Counted from the stretch's first letter, positions 1 to 11,837 are shown. The stretch: 64,000 bases of DNA from Anaeramoeba flamelloides (GCA_027625915.1 JANTQA010000030.1:3224001-3288000); one strand, 5' to 3'. The notes: generated by a model not told the origin, from the sequence alone. Numbers and translations are program-made.

Positions 1-525
1 TGTATATGTATTGTTGAAAATAATTTTCAGTACACAAGTGTACCGAAAAAAATGATTTTTGAAAATTTTAATTGATCAACTCTCCCAATTAAAGTTATGC
101 TTTCTGACTCCCTATTAATTTGTTTTCTAATAAAATTATTTCGAAAAATAGAATATAATATATGAAAGAAAAAATAGAATACATTACAATTTATTTTGCA
201 TTTTTTGTTTAATTTTAAAGAGACATTTTTAAATAAAATTTTTAATTTTTTTTTCAAAATTTAATAAATATGCCAGTTTCAATAATTTAGTTTGAACAAC
301 TAAGAATAATTAGATAATTTTCAATTGCTGATCCGTGATAAAAATAGAATTAAAAAATAATTTAGATCATTAAATTTTGTATGTTTTTTAAAAGTTTAAA
401 TTTTGATTTTTTAATAGTTAATATTTCTGTAATCCAACAAAATAACAAAAATATCAATTTTTTTTTTATTCAAGTATTCATTGTTAAAATATTTGAATTC
501 GTCATTCTCAAGATTGGGGAATATA

Positions 526-1044
526 TATAAACTTTGTTCCAGTCATATAGTACCAACATTTTTTTCAAATATCAATTATTCTTTATAATTGGCCTTTGAA
601 GAACAAATAAAAAATAAGCGGAATAGTAAATATCAAAGGATAGTTATTATCCGTATGAAGTAAAACTAATAAATAAATATATTTTCTTGAAAAATTGAAA
701 AACTAAAATTCTTAGAGCGCAATTGAGAAAAAGAACAATGTTAATTTTGATCTTCAATTCAAGATTAAATAAAATTCCAATAGAAATCAATATCATTCCT
801 CTACAATCATTTCCACCCTTTCAATAACATTTAAATAACACTTTTTGACCAAGTGAGGAACGATCTTTCAATAAAAAAAAAAATTCAAACTGAATTATGT
901 CTCAAAAAAATAAAGTAAAATGAAAAAATGTGAATAAATAATTTCAATTTTGAATTTTCCAAAAAAAATGTTTTCTTCTAATATCGATTCAAACCCTTTA
1001 AACACATGTAATAGACTCACCTCCCCCCCCCTGACTAGAAAATG

Positions 1045-1050
<6 letters not shown>
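526..1050 (+). repeat. MITE-like element, family 1, copy a
   Basis: One of six copies in the window of a roughly 0.5-0.75 kb element without coding capacity. The left end reads TATAAACTTTGTTCCAGTC and the right end is an imperfect inverted version (CTGACTAGAAAATGATTTAT). The interior carries blocks shared with the other copies: TCAAATATCAATTATT near the left end and a TTTAAACACATGTAAT block near the right end. An (AT)n run follows directly to about 1077. No transposase is present, so it would have to be mobilised in trans. Confidence 0.7.

Positions 1051-1077
<27 letters not shown>
1050..1077. repeat. (AT)n microsatellite
   Basis: A pure alternating AT tract of about 28 bp abuts the right end of a family 1 element. 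Such tracts mutate quickly. Confidence 0.9.
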
Positions 1078-1081
<4 letters not shown>

Positions 1082-1708
1082 CCAATAGGTTTAATTTCAA
1101 ATTTATTTATTTTTTTTTCAGTTATCATTTTTTTTCAAAAATCCAAAAATTTTTAAATAAATAATTTTAAATCAAATCTTTTTAACCATTTCTCAAAAAA
1201 AAATTTGATATTGCTTTTCTTTTTAGCAAGAAACAATTTATTTTAGACTGTAATGCATTTTATCAAGTATGAAAAATCAACATTTTTACCCCTTTTAAAT
1301 CTCTTGCTAGAAAATGAATTTATTTTTAAAACCTAAAATCTTCTAGTTTATGATAATTTTCGAACTTTATTATTTTTAATACCTATCTAAAACTAATTTA
1401 GAATGAGTAAAATACCAAAGTATTTGAATTGGCTTATGAGAAATAAAAAATAAAAATATTATAAAAATTTGAGATGAGTATTTCTGTGATTTGCTATTTT
1501 CTAAAAGAATAATGAAAATATTCTAAATTCTTTTAACTTTTAGAATGAACAATCTTCCTAGATCTTTGCTGTTTTTTTTAGTCTTGATATTTATTTATTT
1601 ATTTTTTTAAAATTTCAAGTTTGAACGAACCTTCAAAAAAATCCAGATCACATTTTGTTATATGTAGTTAATTATCATAACCAAAATTTAACAGCTTTAG
1701 TTTGTAAA

Positions 1709-1841
1709 ATATATCCTTTTAGTGGCAAAATCGACCACCTTTGATTTTCAAAAAATTGACATACTCTCAGAGTAGCATTTGGCCATGTCAAAAATTTTGA
1801 AAATCAAAGGTGGATGATCTCCATCATTAAAAGGATATATA
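1709..1841. repeat. Short foldback element with long terminal inverted repeats
   Basis: About 130 bp, nearly all of it a hairpin. The left arm begins TATATCCTTTTAGTGG and the right arm ends with its complement, TTAAAAGGATATATA. The arms match over roughly 45-50 bp, including the block ACCTTTGATTTTCAAAA, around a loop of about 20-25 nt that contains CTCTCAGAGTAG. The flanks are TA-rich, which fits a Tc1/mariner-type MITE. It lies downstream of the CLP1 end. Confidence 0.7.
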
Positions 1842-2039
1842 GATATCTATCAATTTTTTATCTACTATGCACATGCACAAATTTATATTACCCTTTTCTA
1901 TATTTGATAAATGATTTTTGCATTAAAAAGTTTTGGTGAATAATTCAAAGATTGTATTACCAAATTCATCTAAAAAGATAATAATAATAATAATAAAAAT
2001 AAAAATACATTACTCAATATAACAATTTAAGATTTAAAT

Positions 2040-5000
2040 TTATAACTGTATTAGAATTATCGTTAATGGGGGCGATTTTATCATTAAACTACAAAAAATG
2101 AAATAAAAACCCATTAATAATAATTTAAAAAAAACATTGATTAAAAAGAACAAGTTTTTATCAAAACTTCACTTCATCAGCATAACAACAAACAAATGAT
2201 TACTAAATAAAATTTAAGATTATCTTACATTTTAACAAATCCCAATACATTTGAATTTAATACTGCCATTTTTTGATTAGTTTTTGAAGAGGATATTCCC
2301 CCAATCCAACTATCAATTAAATCATCAATTCCCATTCTTTGAATAACAATTAATTCATGATTATGAATAACACCATTCATCTGCCGATTATTTATTTCAT
2401 TTACATTTTGTTGTCTAGAATATGGAACGGGGTGTAATAATGTTTTTAGATTTTTTTGTAAAGGAATAGAATGATTTATTCCAGTGGTTGTATACTTTCT
2501 TTTCCTATTGTTGTTGGAACCATCTAGCATATTATTTTGTATCTTAAAATCACAAAACAAATTTTCATTTAGAATTTCATTTTTTTGTGATCGCCTTGAA
2601 AGCAATTCGTTATATGTCACTATTTAGAGTTTTCAATTAAAAAGAAAATTTTATAAAAAAGAAAATGCGATAATAAATATTTATTAGTTTAATAGAGTAT
2701 TTGATGATATTATTAAAAATTGTAATATTATCAATCATTCAATTGTGTTTTTTTTTGTTTGAAACAGAAATTACTTCAACCATGTCAAGATAGATTATTT
2801 AATATCGGTATGTTATAAAATCGAAAAAAGTAATAAAACTATTTATTTGAGTAAAAATTGTTTTTCTTTTCATTTTTTAATTCATTTACTACAAAGCTAA
2901 TACCATAATTTCAAATGAATAGATAAAACAAAATATAAATAAAGAATCAAAAAAAAAAAAGAGGCTGAATTATGAAATAAACTTTATTTCTTTCGAAAGA
3001 GACCAAAATTTTCAAAATATCAATTATTTTTTATAATTGAAACACCGAAAGTAATAAATAATAAATAAATAGAATAATAAACAAATCAAAGAATAGTTGA
3101 TATCATCTGAAGCAACTTTAATCAATCTATATATTTTCTTAAAAATAGAAAAACTAATAATTCTTAGGGATCCATTAAAAAAAAAAAAAAAACAGGGTTC
3201 ATTTTGATCTATAATAGAAGATCCAAAAAAAAATTCCTATAGAAAACAAAATGATTTTTCTACAACCATTTTCATTGTTTCAATAACACAAGAATAGCAT
3301 TTTTTTACTTGGTAACTATAGGTCTTGGATATCAAAAAAATTTGCAAAACAATTAAATATCAATGAAAAATAGAAAAAAAATTGAAAAAAAAATGAGAAA
3401 AAATGAGAAAAAATGAATTTCAATTTTCAAAAATTAATTTTTTCTTCGAATGTAATTTCAATTTCTTTAAATACATGTAATTCATTTATTAAAACTGGGT
3501 CCCTTTGAAGGAAAAATAGTTGGTATATTTTTTTTAAAAGGATAATTTCTTCACAAGTTAAATAATGATAAAGAAACTAGAGAATTTCTATTGTAAAATA
3601 TATTTCAAAAATTGTTACTCACTTGAAATAATAAGTTGAAAAAAAAAAATATTATTTGTATTCAAGATGAAAAAATTATTAAATCTTAGTAATAATATGC
3701 GTTTTAAATAATTATAAACATATAAAACCCTGATATTTTAAAATTTAGAATAAATAAAATCAAAACCTAAAAAAAATTTATCACATAATTTTTGAAAAGA
3801 GTATTACAATACTTGAATTACTTGACTTTGAATGGAAAAAAGTTAACAAGAAGATTTTTTACCAATAAATATTTTCATTTTAAAAAATCATTACATAGAC
3901 TCAATTTTCTTAATGTTTATTTGTCTTTGCTAAGATGTTTTTTTTTTTTTTTTTTCGGTTTTTGCTTTCCACTTAAATTAAAAAAAAGGATCAAAAAAAA
4001 AAGAAAAGAAAAGAGTCAAAAAATGGGATTAACAGAATAATAAGAAAAAAAAAAACATTTAATTAAATTAAAAAAAATGATTCTGATCTAAAAATTGAAA
4101 TTTTAAATTATTCCTAAAATTTGACCAATTTTGAATCCCAATTAATTTTTAATAATCACATTTAAATAATTAGAGTTTTCCATCTAAATGTGAAAATTTA
4201 TAGGAATTGTTACTTGTTCGAGAAAGACTTTTTTTTTTTTTGTAAATAAATACTTTTTTGCAAATAAATATTTTTTCTTGAATACTCATTTTTTCGCTTA
4301 TAAATACTTTTCCATGTATAAGTACTTTTTCGCCAATAAATACCTTTTCCAGATAAATAGTTTTTTTTTCAGAGAAGTTCTGGATTTTCAAGGAAAGGTG
4401 AGGTTTTCATGGAAAAAGAAACTGTTTTTTTTCGCAAATAAAATATATCTAATAATAGAGTTTGTTGAAAAATACCAAATCATTTTTAAGATCAGTATTT
4501 TTCAGATCTCCCAATTAAAAAAAGAATTTTTACGAAATAAAACCAAAATAAAGGATTCCTAGCTATTAATGTTATCCCTGTTTTATATAGTTCATAAAAA
4601 ATAAAATATGGGAAAAGAAAAATATTTTTTTGAAACAATGATTAAAATTCCAAATTTAGAGACAAACAAACACTTAACAACCAACTGAGAAAATTACGTT
4701 GAAATCTAGAATAGAAGAGTTTTTTTTAAAAAAGGGTGTTTTACATTCACAAGCTAAATTCTCAAGAAGAAAGAGAATATTTACATTAGATCTGAGGAAT
4801 TGATTAAAAAAAAAAAGTATGTAAACTTTTGTTTTGAAATTTCTCTAAAAATTTAAAGTAAAGAAAAGAAGAAGAACAAAAAGAAGATAACAAGTTTTTC
4901 AAACAATAATTATTAACTTTTGGTTGTAAGGTTCTGATATTAAAAAAAGCTTTAAAAATCGAATGAAAACTCCATATAGTATTATATATACTTTTGAAAA

Positions 5001-8000
5001 TTATTTAACAGGATAACAATTAAATATGCAATCTCAATATGGGTGATAGTATCCAAAGTGTTTTATTTTCATGGCAACACATAATGCTATGATATATTGA
5101 AAAATGATCATTTAAGATGTTGGTTGAGTTGATGAAAAGGATCAATAAATATGTCAATCAAACAAATAAACTTCACTAATTGTTTTGATCAGCTCATTTG
5201 ATGGATTTTTGTTTTCTTTTTGTTCATAATAAAAAAATTTTGTATTGGGGATAAGGTTTGCTGTTCAACAAAACTTTATCAACTTATAAATGTTGTCTTA
5301 AATAAATAACCCAGTTAATGTAATGTCTTGGTAATTCTGGAAAATTCATAAGATTTTTCAAAAAAAAATATTATGTTAACAAAACGATCATTGTTTTTTC
5401 ACAAAATTATGTTCTTCAAATAACTTTTTTCGTTGATTAACTTTATTTTGCGAGAAAATATCTTGTAGCAAAAAGAAGATATTCACAAAATAAATTGCAT
5501 TTAAATAAAAGAATTACATTATTGTGTATTCGAGACTTTTCGATAGAAAATTCTAATATCGCAATTTATAATTAATTACATTTGTAAAGAATATCAGAAT
5601 TTTGTCGAATATTGTGATTTTCAAAACTAAACCCCAATTCAAAATTTTTAACATACCAAAATTCGATTTGTGAAAAAAAAAAAACTTATTTAATCAATTC
5701 AAGAAGATTTACCAAATTAGAACCATTCACAAATTGAAATGCTAACACTTGTTTATAAATCACAATACTCACAAAATAATAAATAAATAATTATCAATAC
5801 AAATAAATCATGGGTGTGTTAAAAATTTTGGAGAGAGCAAAACAAAAAAATACATTAGTAAATTTGTTTAAATTCTATTAGGAATATTGATCGATCAAAT
5901 GGTTAGATACTACCAACTAATTTTATTTGAGTTCTTCTATTTGGTACAACTCAACTTTAACCTAATATTGATGGTTGAAAAAAATTTTGATCAAACCAAA
6001 CAAATTACGTAATTCAAACTATGAAATGAAAACAAAAAACTAAAAAGATGAAAAAATGATTTTCATATTTTACAAAAATCAAAATTATCTCCAATTTCAA
6101 TGAAATTGTATTATTGTGATTCTTTGGAACGTTTTAGCTGTGTGGAAAATTTTGAATTTTAGTTTATATCACGTATTGAAAAATAAAACACCCACGCACT
6201 CAAAATTATTCCGATTGTGAATTAAAATTTTAATTTATTGACAAAAAAAAATATACAAAGACTAAAAAATAAATTTTACTTACAATATGAAATCTTATAT
6301 AATTCTAAATCCTTTATATTTAATGTAATTTCAAATGGATTTTGATTAATTTGTTTTGAATAAAGAAAATATTTTTTGTATTTATCCGATCTAATAATAA
6401 TTCGATCATTTCTACTGCGAATCCTTAGCCCAAAAGGTTTTGGAATATAATGCAAATTGATGTTTTTTTTTAAGTCCCTATCAAGATTTCTAAATAAACC
6501 ATAGTCTCCAGTTGAAATTACAATATTTACTTTAAAAATATTTATTAAATCCAAAATTAGTGAATACCCCTTTCCTGTAACCCATCCCATAGTATTAATC
6601 ACACATCCCGAATTATAATAAATTTCATCTTTTTGAAATTGCTTTTCAACTGATTCGGATAATGTCTTACAAAGCATTAAATAATGTGGTAGTCCCTCTA
6701 ACACGGAAAAGTTCCCATAATATAGCGTATTGATATTATTAGAACCAAATGGAATCTATTTATTAACAGAATAATTAATTTAAAAAAAATTTTTTTTTTT
6801 GATAATTATCATTTTTATAATTTTAGAAAAAAAAATACTTTTTGCTTAAGACTTTATTAAAAATAACTCTTTTTTTTTCACAATTCATCAACTGGTTTTT
6901 CTTTTGAGAAAAAAAAAAAAACTGATAAAATATAAAAATCCATAAGAACAAAAAATAATATTTATTAATAAATAAATTTTTTGTAATATTTTTGAGTGTT
7001 TTTTTGATCTACATTTTTTTCCAGAATAACCACTTTTTAGTAATAACCAATCAAATGGTTTTTGTGAATTAAACTATATTTCAAAAAATGTGACTCACTT
7101 GAAATAATTAATTGGAAAAAAAATTATTATTTGTATTCAAGAACAATTAATTATTAAAATTTATAAATAATTCACTTTTAAATTATTATAATTAATAAAA
7201 ACTTCTAAGATTTCAAAAACTAAAAAAATAAAATCAAAAACCCAAAAAAAGCGAATCACAATTTTTGAAATGAAGATTAATGGTTTTTTATTACTGAAGT
7301 TTTAATGGAAAAAAGGGTTAACAAGAAGATTTTTTGCATATTAAAAAAAAAAATGTTACTCGTATTTCAGTTTTAATTTTTTTTTATATACTTATAGAAT
7401 AAGATAAAAGTAAATAATGAAATGGACAAAACGTAGATTATAATCTTTGATATAAACTATTTTTCAGTCAAAGGGGCCCAGTTTTAATCGGTATAATACA
7501 TGTGTTTAAAGTGTTGGCTATAGATATTAGAAGAAAAATTTTATTTTGGAAATTTTCAAAATTGAAATCATTTTTTCACATTTTTGTTTTTTTTTTTTCC
7601 ATTTTTTTTTTTACACCTAATTCAGTTGCAAAATTTTTTTTTATTGCTAGATCAATAGTCACTTTGTAAAAACGTGTTATTCTAGGGTTATTGAAACCAT
7701 GGAAATTATTGTTGAGAAATCATATTGATTTCTATTGGGATTCTATTTAATCTTTGATCTTGATATTTGATTAATAAATGTGTAAAATTTTCACTTCATT
7801 TTCATTTCCTTTTTCAAATAGAGACCACAAATCCCAACCTACTTCGTTTGGGGACTTGATTTTTAAAAGAAAAGTATGGAAAATGTAGTGAAATTGTTTA
7901 CTATTTATTACTCAAATATCAGTAGGAAGTTCAAAACAAACATTCTTGTTTTTCTCAATGGGGTATTAAGAATTTGAGTTTTTCAATTTTTAAGAAAATA

Positions 8001-10553
8001 TATTGATTAATTAGTTTTCTTGCAGACAGATATCAACAATTCTTTGGTATGTATTATTCTGTTTATTTCTTATTTGTTATTCAAAGGTCAATTATATAAA
8101 ATAATTGATATTTGAAAAAAATGTTTTTTTTTTGATATTCGACTGGAAAAAAGTTTTTTCCTTCAATGAAACTTGGGGCTTTTGACTGAAACAAAGTTTA
8201 GTTAACTATTTTGATTCAATTAGTTTTGAAATTATTATTTATTTTTTTTTTTTTACTTTTTTTATTTTATTACTATTATTATTATCATAAATTAAAGTTA
8301 AAGGTGAAAAAAACATTATATAAGTGGAAGCCGCAAGAGGATATAATCTGGTTCAAACAACGATGATGGTTTTGATTCAAATTCACTTTAAATCTATTTA
8401 AGTTGTTGTTTTGCACTGGGGTGGTTTTGGCAAGCACAGTTCCCTTGTACTGGGGTTTAATTTTTGTGTTTTTGGGGATGTAATTGGTGGTGATTTTTAA
8501 AAAAATCTATCAATACTATTCTTAAATAAAAAATAATTGAAAAACTAAAAAAACTGATTATTTTTCAATGGGGTTAAATTTCGATATGATTTTTCTTTGC
8601 TTTTAAAATTTTTATTTTTTTTCTTCTTTTCTTTTCTTTCTTTCTTTCTTTCTTTCTTTTTTTAGTTCTAAATTATTATTATTATTACGATTATTTATTT
8701 CATTTTTTTTTTTTCAATTTTGTATTTGTAGTTAAGAAGCACTTTAGATTTTGATTCTAATTTCTTTTATTTTTTTCAACCAAAAGGATTCCACTTGTTT
8801 ATCCTCGGTTTTAGAGGGTAAATCGGTACTTGAATATGAAGAAATTTAATGAGGGGGCTAGGGTTTTTAAAAGATCATTGCTTATCCTTTTATTTATTCC
8901 TAATTGTGTCTCTAAATTTTGAAATTTGATAGATTTTCGAATACTTTGCTTTGTAATGATCAAATAGAATTTTTGAAAAATGTCGGAGGAAATAAGTAAC
9001 TAAATAAAGAAAATCAGATTCCGGTACATGGCATAAAAATGTACACTAAAACAGTTACCTTCTTTTGGTGAATTCCACTTTTAGAAATCAAATTCTTATT
9101 AGTATTGAATTAAAATACTTTTTGTAAAAATCGTGTAATTTTAATTTAATTATTGGAATTTAATTGAAAGTCGGCTTTTGAAGACAAAATTGAAGAGACC
9201 CAATGAATGGAAATCAAAATTTGAATTTTAATGAAAGTGTAAAAATAACATTATTTTCATGAGATCAATGTTTTGGTATTTAGACAATGGTTTTGTACAT
9301 TAACAAAGTTTTATAATAATGAAATTATTTGTTAGTTATTCAATTAATTTTTGATTGAATTTCTCCACTTTTTACGTGTTTAAATCAAGCAATTATCGGA
9401 ATAGGTTCGAAAGAGAACAACCAACAAACTTGGTTGGGGAATTTTGGTCTCCTTTCTGGTCTTATTCAAAAGAAAAGATTAAAACATAACCGAAGATTTT
9501 TATATTTTGAAGAATTAAAAGTCGAAAATACCTTAAATTTTTTTACATAAAATGTTTAAATACCACTTTTTCGCTCTTATTTTATGTCAAAAAATTGTTT
9601 AGGTACCATAAAAAATCTCTAAACTTATGGTACACCGTTTTGTTCCTTTTTTTACTTTAGGGTGTTTTTTTTACACTTTTTGTGTTAATTTCGATTTTTC
9701 CACCTTTTGGCATGCTATGACTTGAATGAAATCTCATTAATTAGTGTTGAAACAAGACAATGATTAGGTGAGGTAACAACACAAAGGGGTCAAAGTAGTG
9801 AGTGTGGTGTCTTTGAGTTTATCTGTCAAATACCTTTTTCTTGTCATCCCTGTTAGCAAGGTTACAGAGCCAAATCATTTTGAATTTTCCAAGCAAAAAT
9901 TGAAAGACAACAATAAAACATTACAGAACACATGTTTACTCCCTGGACACCAGTTTTTGAAGACTATTCAAAAAAAATTCAATCACCTTCTTTTGGATTT
10001 AATCGTATTTTCAAACCATAAATCAGAATAAAAAAAAAAGTAAAAAAAAAAGAAAAAGAATCTCACAAACCTTTGTCAATATTGGCTGATCAACAATGAT
10101 AGAATTTAAAGTCCCTGGAATGCTGAGATCACTTTGGCCGAGATCGAGATCAACAAAAAGTGGCCTATAGCCAGATTGAACTGATAAGTTTACGATAATT
10201 TTTGAAAGGCTACTTTTCCCTGTGTCTGTAGGACCACAGATCAGGATTCGTAAAGGCTCCTTTTTGTTTTGGTTGAGTCTCTTTTCTGTAATAGATTGAC
10301 AAAAACTGTCATACCTTTGAATAACCCGATCGGTATTTATGTAGGAATAGAACTCGCCTGTTAATAGTATTTCGCACCCATTTTGTGTGTGAATTGGAAA
10401 GCTTGCCCCTGTAAACGAATATGGTTTGTTTGTTTCGAGAGAATAACCAAAAATTTTAGCGTCACCACTCAGCAATTTAATTGAACAGTTTTGTGTAAAA
10501 TGGACTTTGACGATGATTTGTTTTCTTTTTTTGAGAGTATATTTTTGTTCCAT
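2040..10553 (-). CDS. CLP1: CLP1: polyribonucleotide 5'-hydroxyl-kinase / pre-mRNA cleavage factor subunit
   Basis: CLP1 phosphorylates RNA 5'-OH ends and works in mRNA 3'-end formation and tRNA splicing in the nucleus. Exons on the minus strand: 10553-10071 (ATG, residues 1-161), 6755-6284, 2619-2229, then tentatively 2202-2173 and 2088-2040 (TAA). Exon 1 has the N-terminal beta domain, Walker A GPTDTGKSS (residues 107-115), FVDLDLGQ and SIPGT. Exon 2 carries the family blocks FGSNN, SGCVINTMGWV and DLELYKISY. Exon 3 ends in VLNSNVLGFVK, matching the CLP1 C-terminal domain. Donors are GTTTGT, GTAAGT and GTAAGA, and the phases agree across the 3.7 kb intron (1 to 2). About ten residues normally present between exons 1 and 2 are missing, so a short exon in the 3.3 kb intron is likely. 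Exon 3 has an Asn/Lys-rich insert. Identity is secure for exons 1 and 2, good for exon 3 and tentative for the last 79 nt. Confidence 0.85.
2977..3524 (+). repeat. MITE-like element, family 1, copy b (in CLP1 intron)
   Basis: The left end is AAATAAACTTTATTTC and the right end is GGGTCCCTTTGAAGG followed by AAAAATAGTT. The interior blocks are shared with the other family 1 copies. It lies in the intron between CLP1 exons 2 and 3, antisense to the gene. Confidence 0.65.
3595..4150 (+). repeat. MITE-like element, family 4, copy a (in CLP1 intron)
   Basis: The left end is TATTTCAAAAATTGTTACTC, followed by ACTTGAAATAATAAGTTG and an AACAAGAAGATTTTTT block, as in the copies at 49.7, 51.7 and 61.8 kb. 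The right boundary is eroded and not clearly visible. Small open frames inside it are not genes. Confidence 0.6.
4228..4365. repeat. Degenerate tandem repeat, unit about 24 bp
   Basis: Four to five imperfect units of the type AAATACTTTTTCGCCAATA stand in tandem inside a CLP1 intron. The repetition makes both strands look open, and the minus strand would encode a repeating EKVFI-like unit. It is best read as a minisatellite. Confidence 0.65.
5627..6168 (-). repeat. MITE-like element, family 2, copy a (in CLP1 intron)
   Basis: About 540 bp with imperfect terminal inverted repeats: left TAAACCCCAATTCAAAATTT, right AAAATTTTGAATTTTAGTTT. Subterminal blocks AACAC(A/C) and an interior GATCGATCAA are shared with copies at 18.3, 29.8 and 36.2 kb. 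It is non-coding and lies in the intron between CLP1 exons 2 and 3. Confidence 0.75.
7070..7345 (+). repeat. MITE-like element, family 4, copy b, truncated
   Basis: It begins TTAAACTATATTTCAAAAAA and continues with TGTGACTCACTTGAAATAAT, matching family 4. It ends after the AACAAGAAGATTTTTTGC block, so the 3' half is missing. It lies in the large CLP1 intron. Confidence 0.6.
7451..8201 (-). repeat. MITE-like element, family 1, copy c, with an internal insertion
   Basis: The outer ends are TATAAACTATTTTTCAGTCA (left) and TTTTGACTGAAACAAAGTTT (right), the clearest inverted repeats of the family. A block of about 175 bp at roughly 7760-7935, ending in ATATCAGTAGGAAG, is also in copy f (50.78-50.95 kb) but not in copies a, b, d or e. 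A related block stands alone at 24785-24960, so it is itself a small mobile unit. Confidence 0.7.
8290..10031. other. Less AT-rich islands inside the first CLP1 intron; unassigned possible exons
   Basis: Three islands are visibly richer in G and C than the surrounding intron. Minus strand 8291-8525 is open with GTVLAKTTPVQNNN-like sequence. Plus strand has MSEEI at 8980 followed by a possible donor (GTAACT). Plus strand 9798-10031 is open for 77 codons, with FEFSKQKLKDNNKTLQNT and CLLPGHQFLK, ending TAA. I recognise none of them. They could be exons of a gene nested in the intron, decayed exons, or chance. Confidence 0.3.
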
Positions 10554-11564
10554 AAAATGAATAAATCTAAAAAATGATCAACTGAAAAGGAAAAGGTAAC
10601 AAAGCGAGACATAAATGTGGAATCCGATTTTTAGATAATTTTTTGCAAATTCTTCTTGTTTTTATGGAAAAATTTGTTTTTGTTTGTTTTGAAAAATTCA
10701 CGAAAAAAAACTACCAATTTTGAACTTATACTGATCAATAATAAAACCAATTTTAAGATTTTTTTGGGCTTTACTTGAAAAATAAAAAACAATTTACACA
10801 AAACTATTAGCTTGGTTTGCTTTTTCAAAGTTTTTTACTCAACTCTAAATGTTCCCTTCATAAACATCTTGAAATTCAAGTAATTTACAACGTTTTGAAA
10901 CACTTAAGATACTGGTATTTGTATTCTTTAGCGGAAAGAATTTTCAATTCCTTTTCTTGATTTTTTTTTATAAAAATATGAGTTCTTAAAGAAATTGGCT
11001 GCAATTTGAGGCTCTCGATCTCTATTCTCTTGAAAACTTTGAAAATGAGGTGAAAAAAAATCCCATTTATAATTCAAATACCAGTAATAGAATCCTTTAA
11101 GTTACTTCAAGATAAAAAATTAGACAAAGGGAACTGGATCTTCAAATATTCAAAGATCGATAAATTTATCAGTAAAGTAGAAAAAATTCACTCACCCAAG
11201 ATACTTGAGAAATTGTAATTTATAGTTTTAGTGTTGTAGATTTGCCATTCTAACTGGTCTTTTCACATTTAGAAGTTTATGAAGAGTTAATTGTGGAAAA
11301 AGAGGTCGGGCAAGGGTTTGTTTTAAATACTTTGCTTAGTCCAAGTTTTCCGACCAGTTAAGTATCTCAGCAAATTTTATTGACTCGGCATTTTGAGTTG
11401 AAAAGTTAATTTGCTCTTTTCATTAACTGTCAAGAAATAAAACACCTAAACGAATGAAAATTGGTTGTTTTTTTTACATCTTTTTGTACATTTCTGCGAA
11501 TAGCGATTTCATTTTTTTCTTTTATTCAATTTTTTACTTTAAATTTTTTTTAATTATTATAACA
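10554..11564. other. Intergenic spacer between divergent CLP1 and the SelW-like gene
   Basis: I see no convincing gene. The two genes diverge from here, so it should hold both promoters, but I recognise no promoter motif. A diffuse inverted repeat (ATACTGGTATTTG near 10910 and CAAATACCAGTAAT near 11083) resembles the small element at 24785-24960. Confidence 0.6.
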
Positions 11565-11837
11565 ATGAAAGTTATCTTAAAATACAAAGGAGGGTGATCT
11601 GTAAATGGACGAGCACGTGTAATCTCAGAAAAGTTAGAAAAAAAAGGACACACTATTAAAAAGATCCGTGAATCTGGTGGCGGTGGACAACGATTTGATG
11701 TATATGTTGTGCCAGAAACTCACACCGACATGTCGACTGTTGAGGATCTTGGTGAACACGTTTGGAGCTATGATGAAAAAAAACGAGTTCCAGACTCTGA
11801 CGAGTTAATTGAATTAATTGACAATATTCAAAATTAA
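11565..11837 (+). CDS. SelW/Rdx-like selenoprotein candidate (in-frame TGA as Sec at codon 11)
   Basis: The single-exon frame runs from ATG 11565 to TAA 11837 and is interrupted only by TGA at 11595-11597. Read as selenocysteine it gives 90 residues: MKVILKYKGG-U-SVNGRA, then GGGGQRFDVYVV (38-49), VWSYDEKKRVPD (66-77) and a terminal helix. This is the Rdx/SelW thioredoxin-like fold layout: strand, redox motif, helix, GGxFxV strand, W-rich strand, helix. SelW proteins are small cytosolic redox proteins. The family motif is CxxU or CxxC. Here the first Cys position is Lys (K8-G-G-U11), so the site would have a lone selenol. The codons are richer in GC than the flanks on both sides of the TGA, and no alternative ATG restores the frame. 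A SECIS hairpin lies about 180 nt past the stop. The alternative is a pseudogene with one nonsense change, which the SECIS argues against. Confidence 0.8.

Noticed and set aside
7052-7077. Candidate for the missing CLP1 micro-exon on minus, encoding FNSQKPFDW
   Set aside because: It resembles the expected FSIQAPLVY segment, but its only GT donor gives phase 2 and joining to the next exon makes a TGA. It also overlaps the end of a family 4 element, so the resemblance is probably chance.
8311-8400. tRNA or SINE with a B-box-like GGTTCAAAC
   Set aside because: No acceptor, D- or anticodon stems can be drawn around it.
11565-11837. TGA at codon 11 as a reassigned sense codon or a plain nonsense mutation
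   Set aside because: No other exon in the window contains an in-frame TGA and Trp is written TGG throughout, so a genome-wide reassignment is unlikely. The SECIS hairpin and intact downstream frame argue against a pseudogene.
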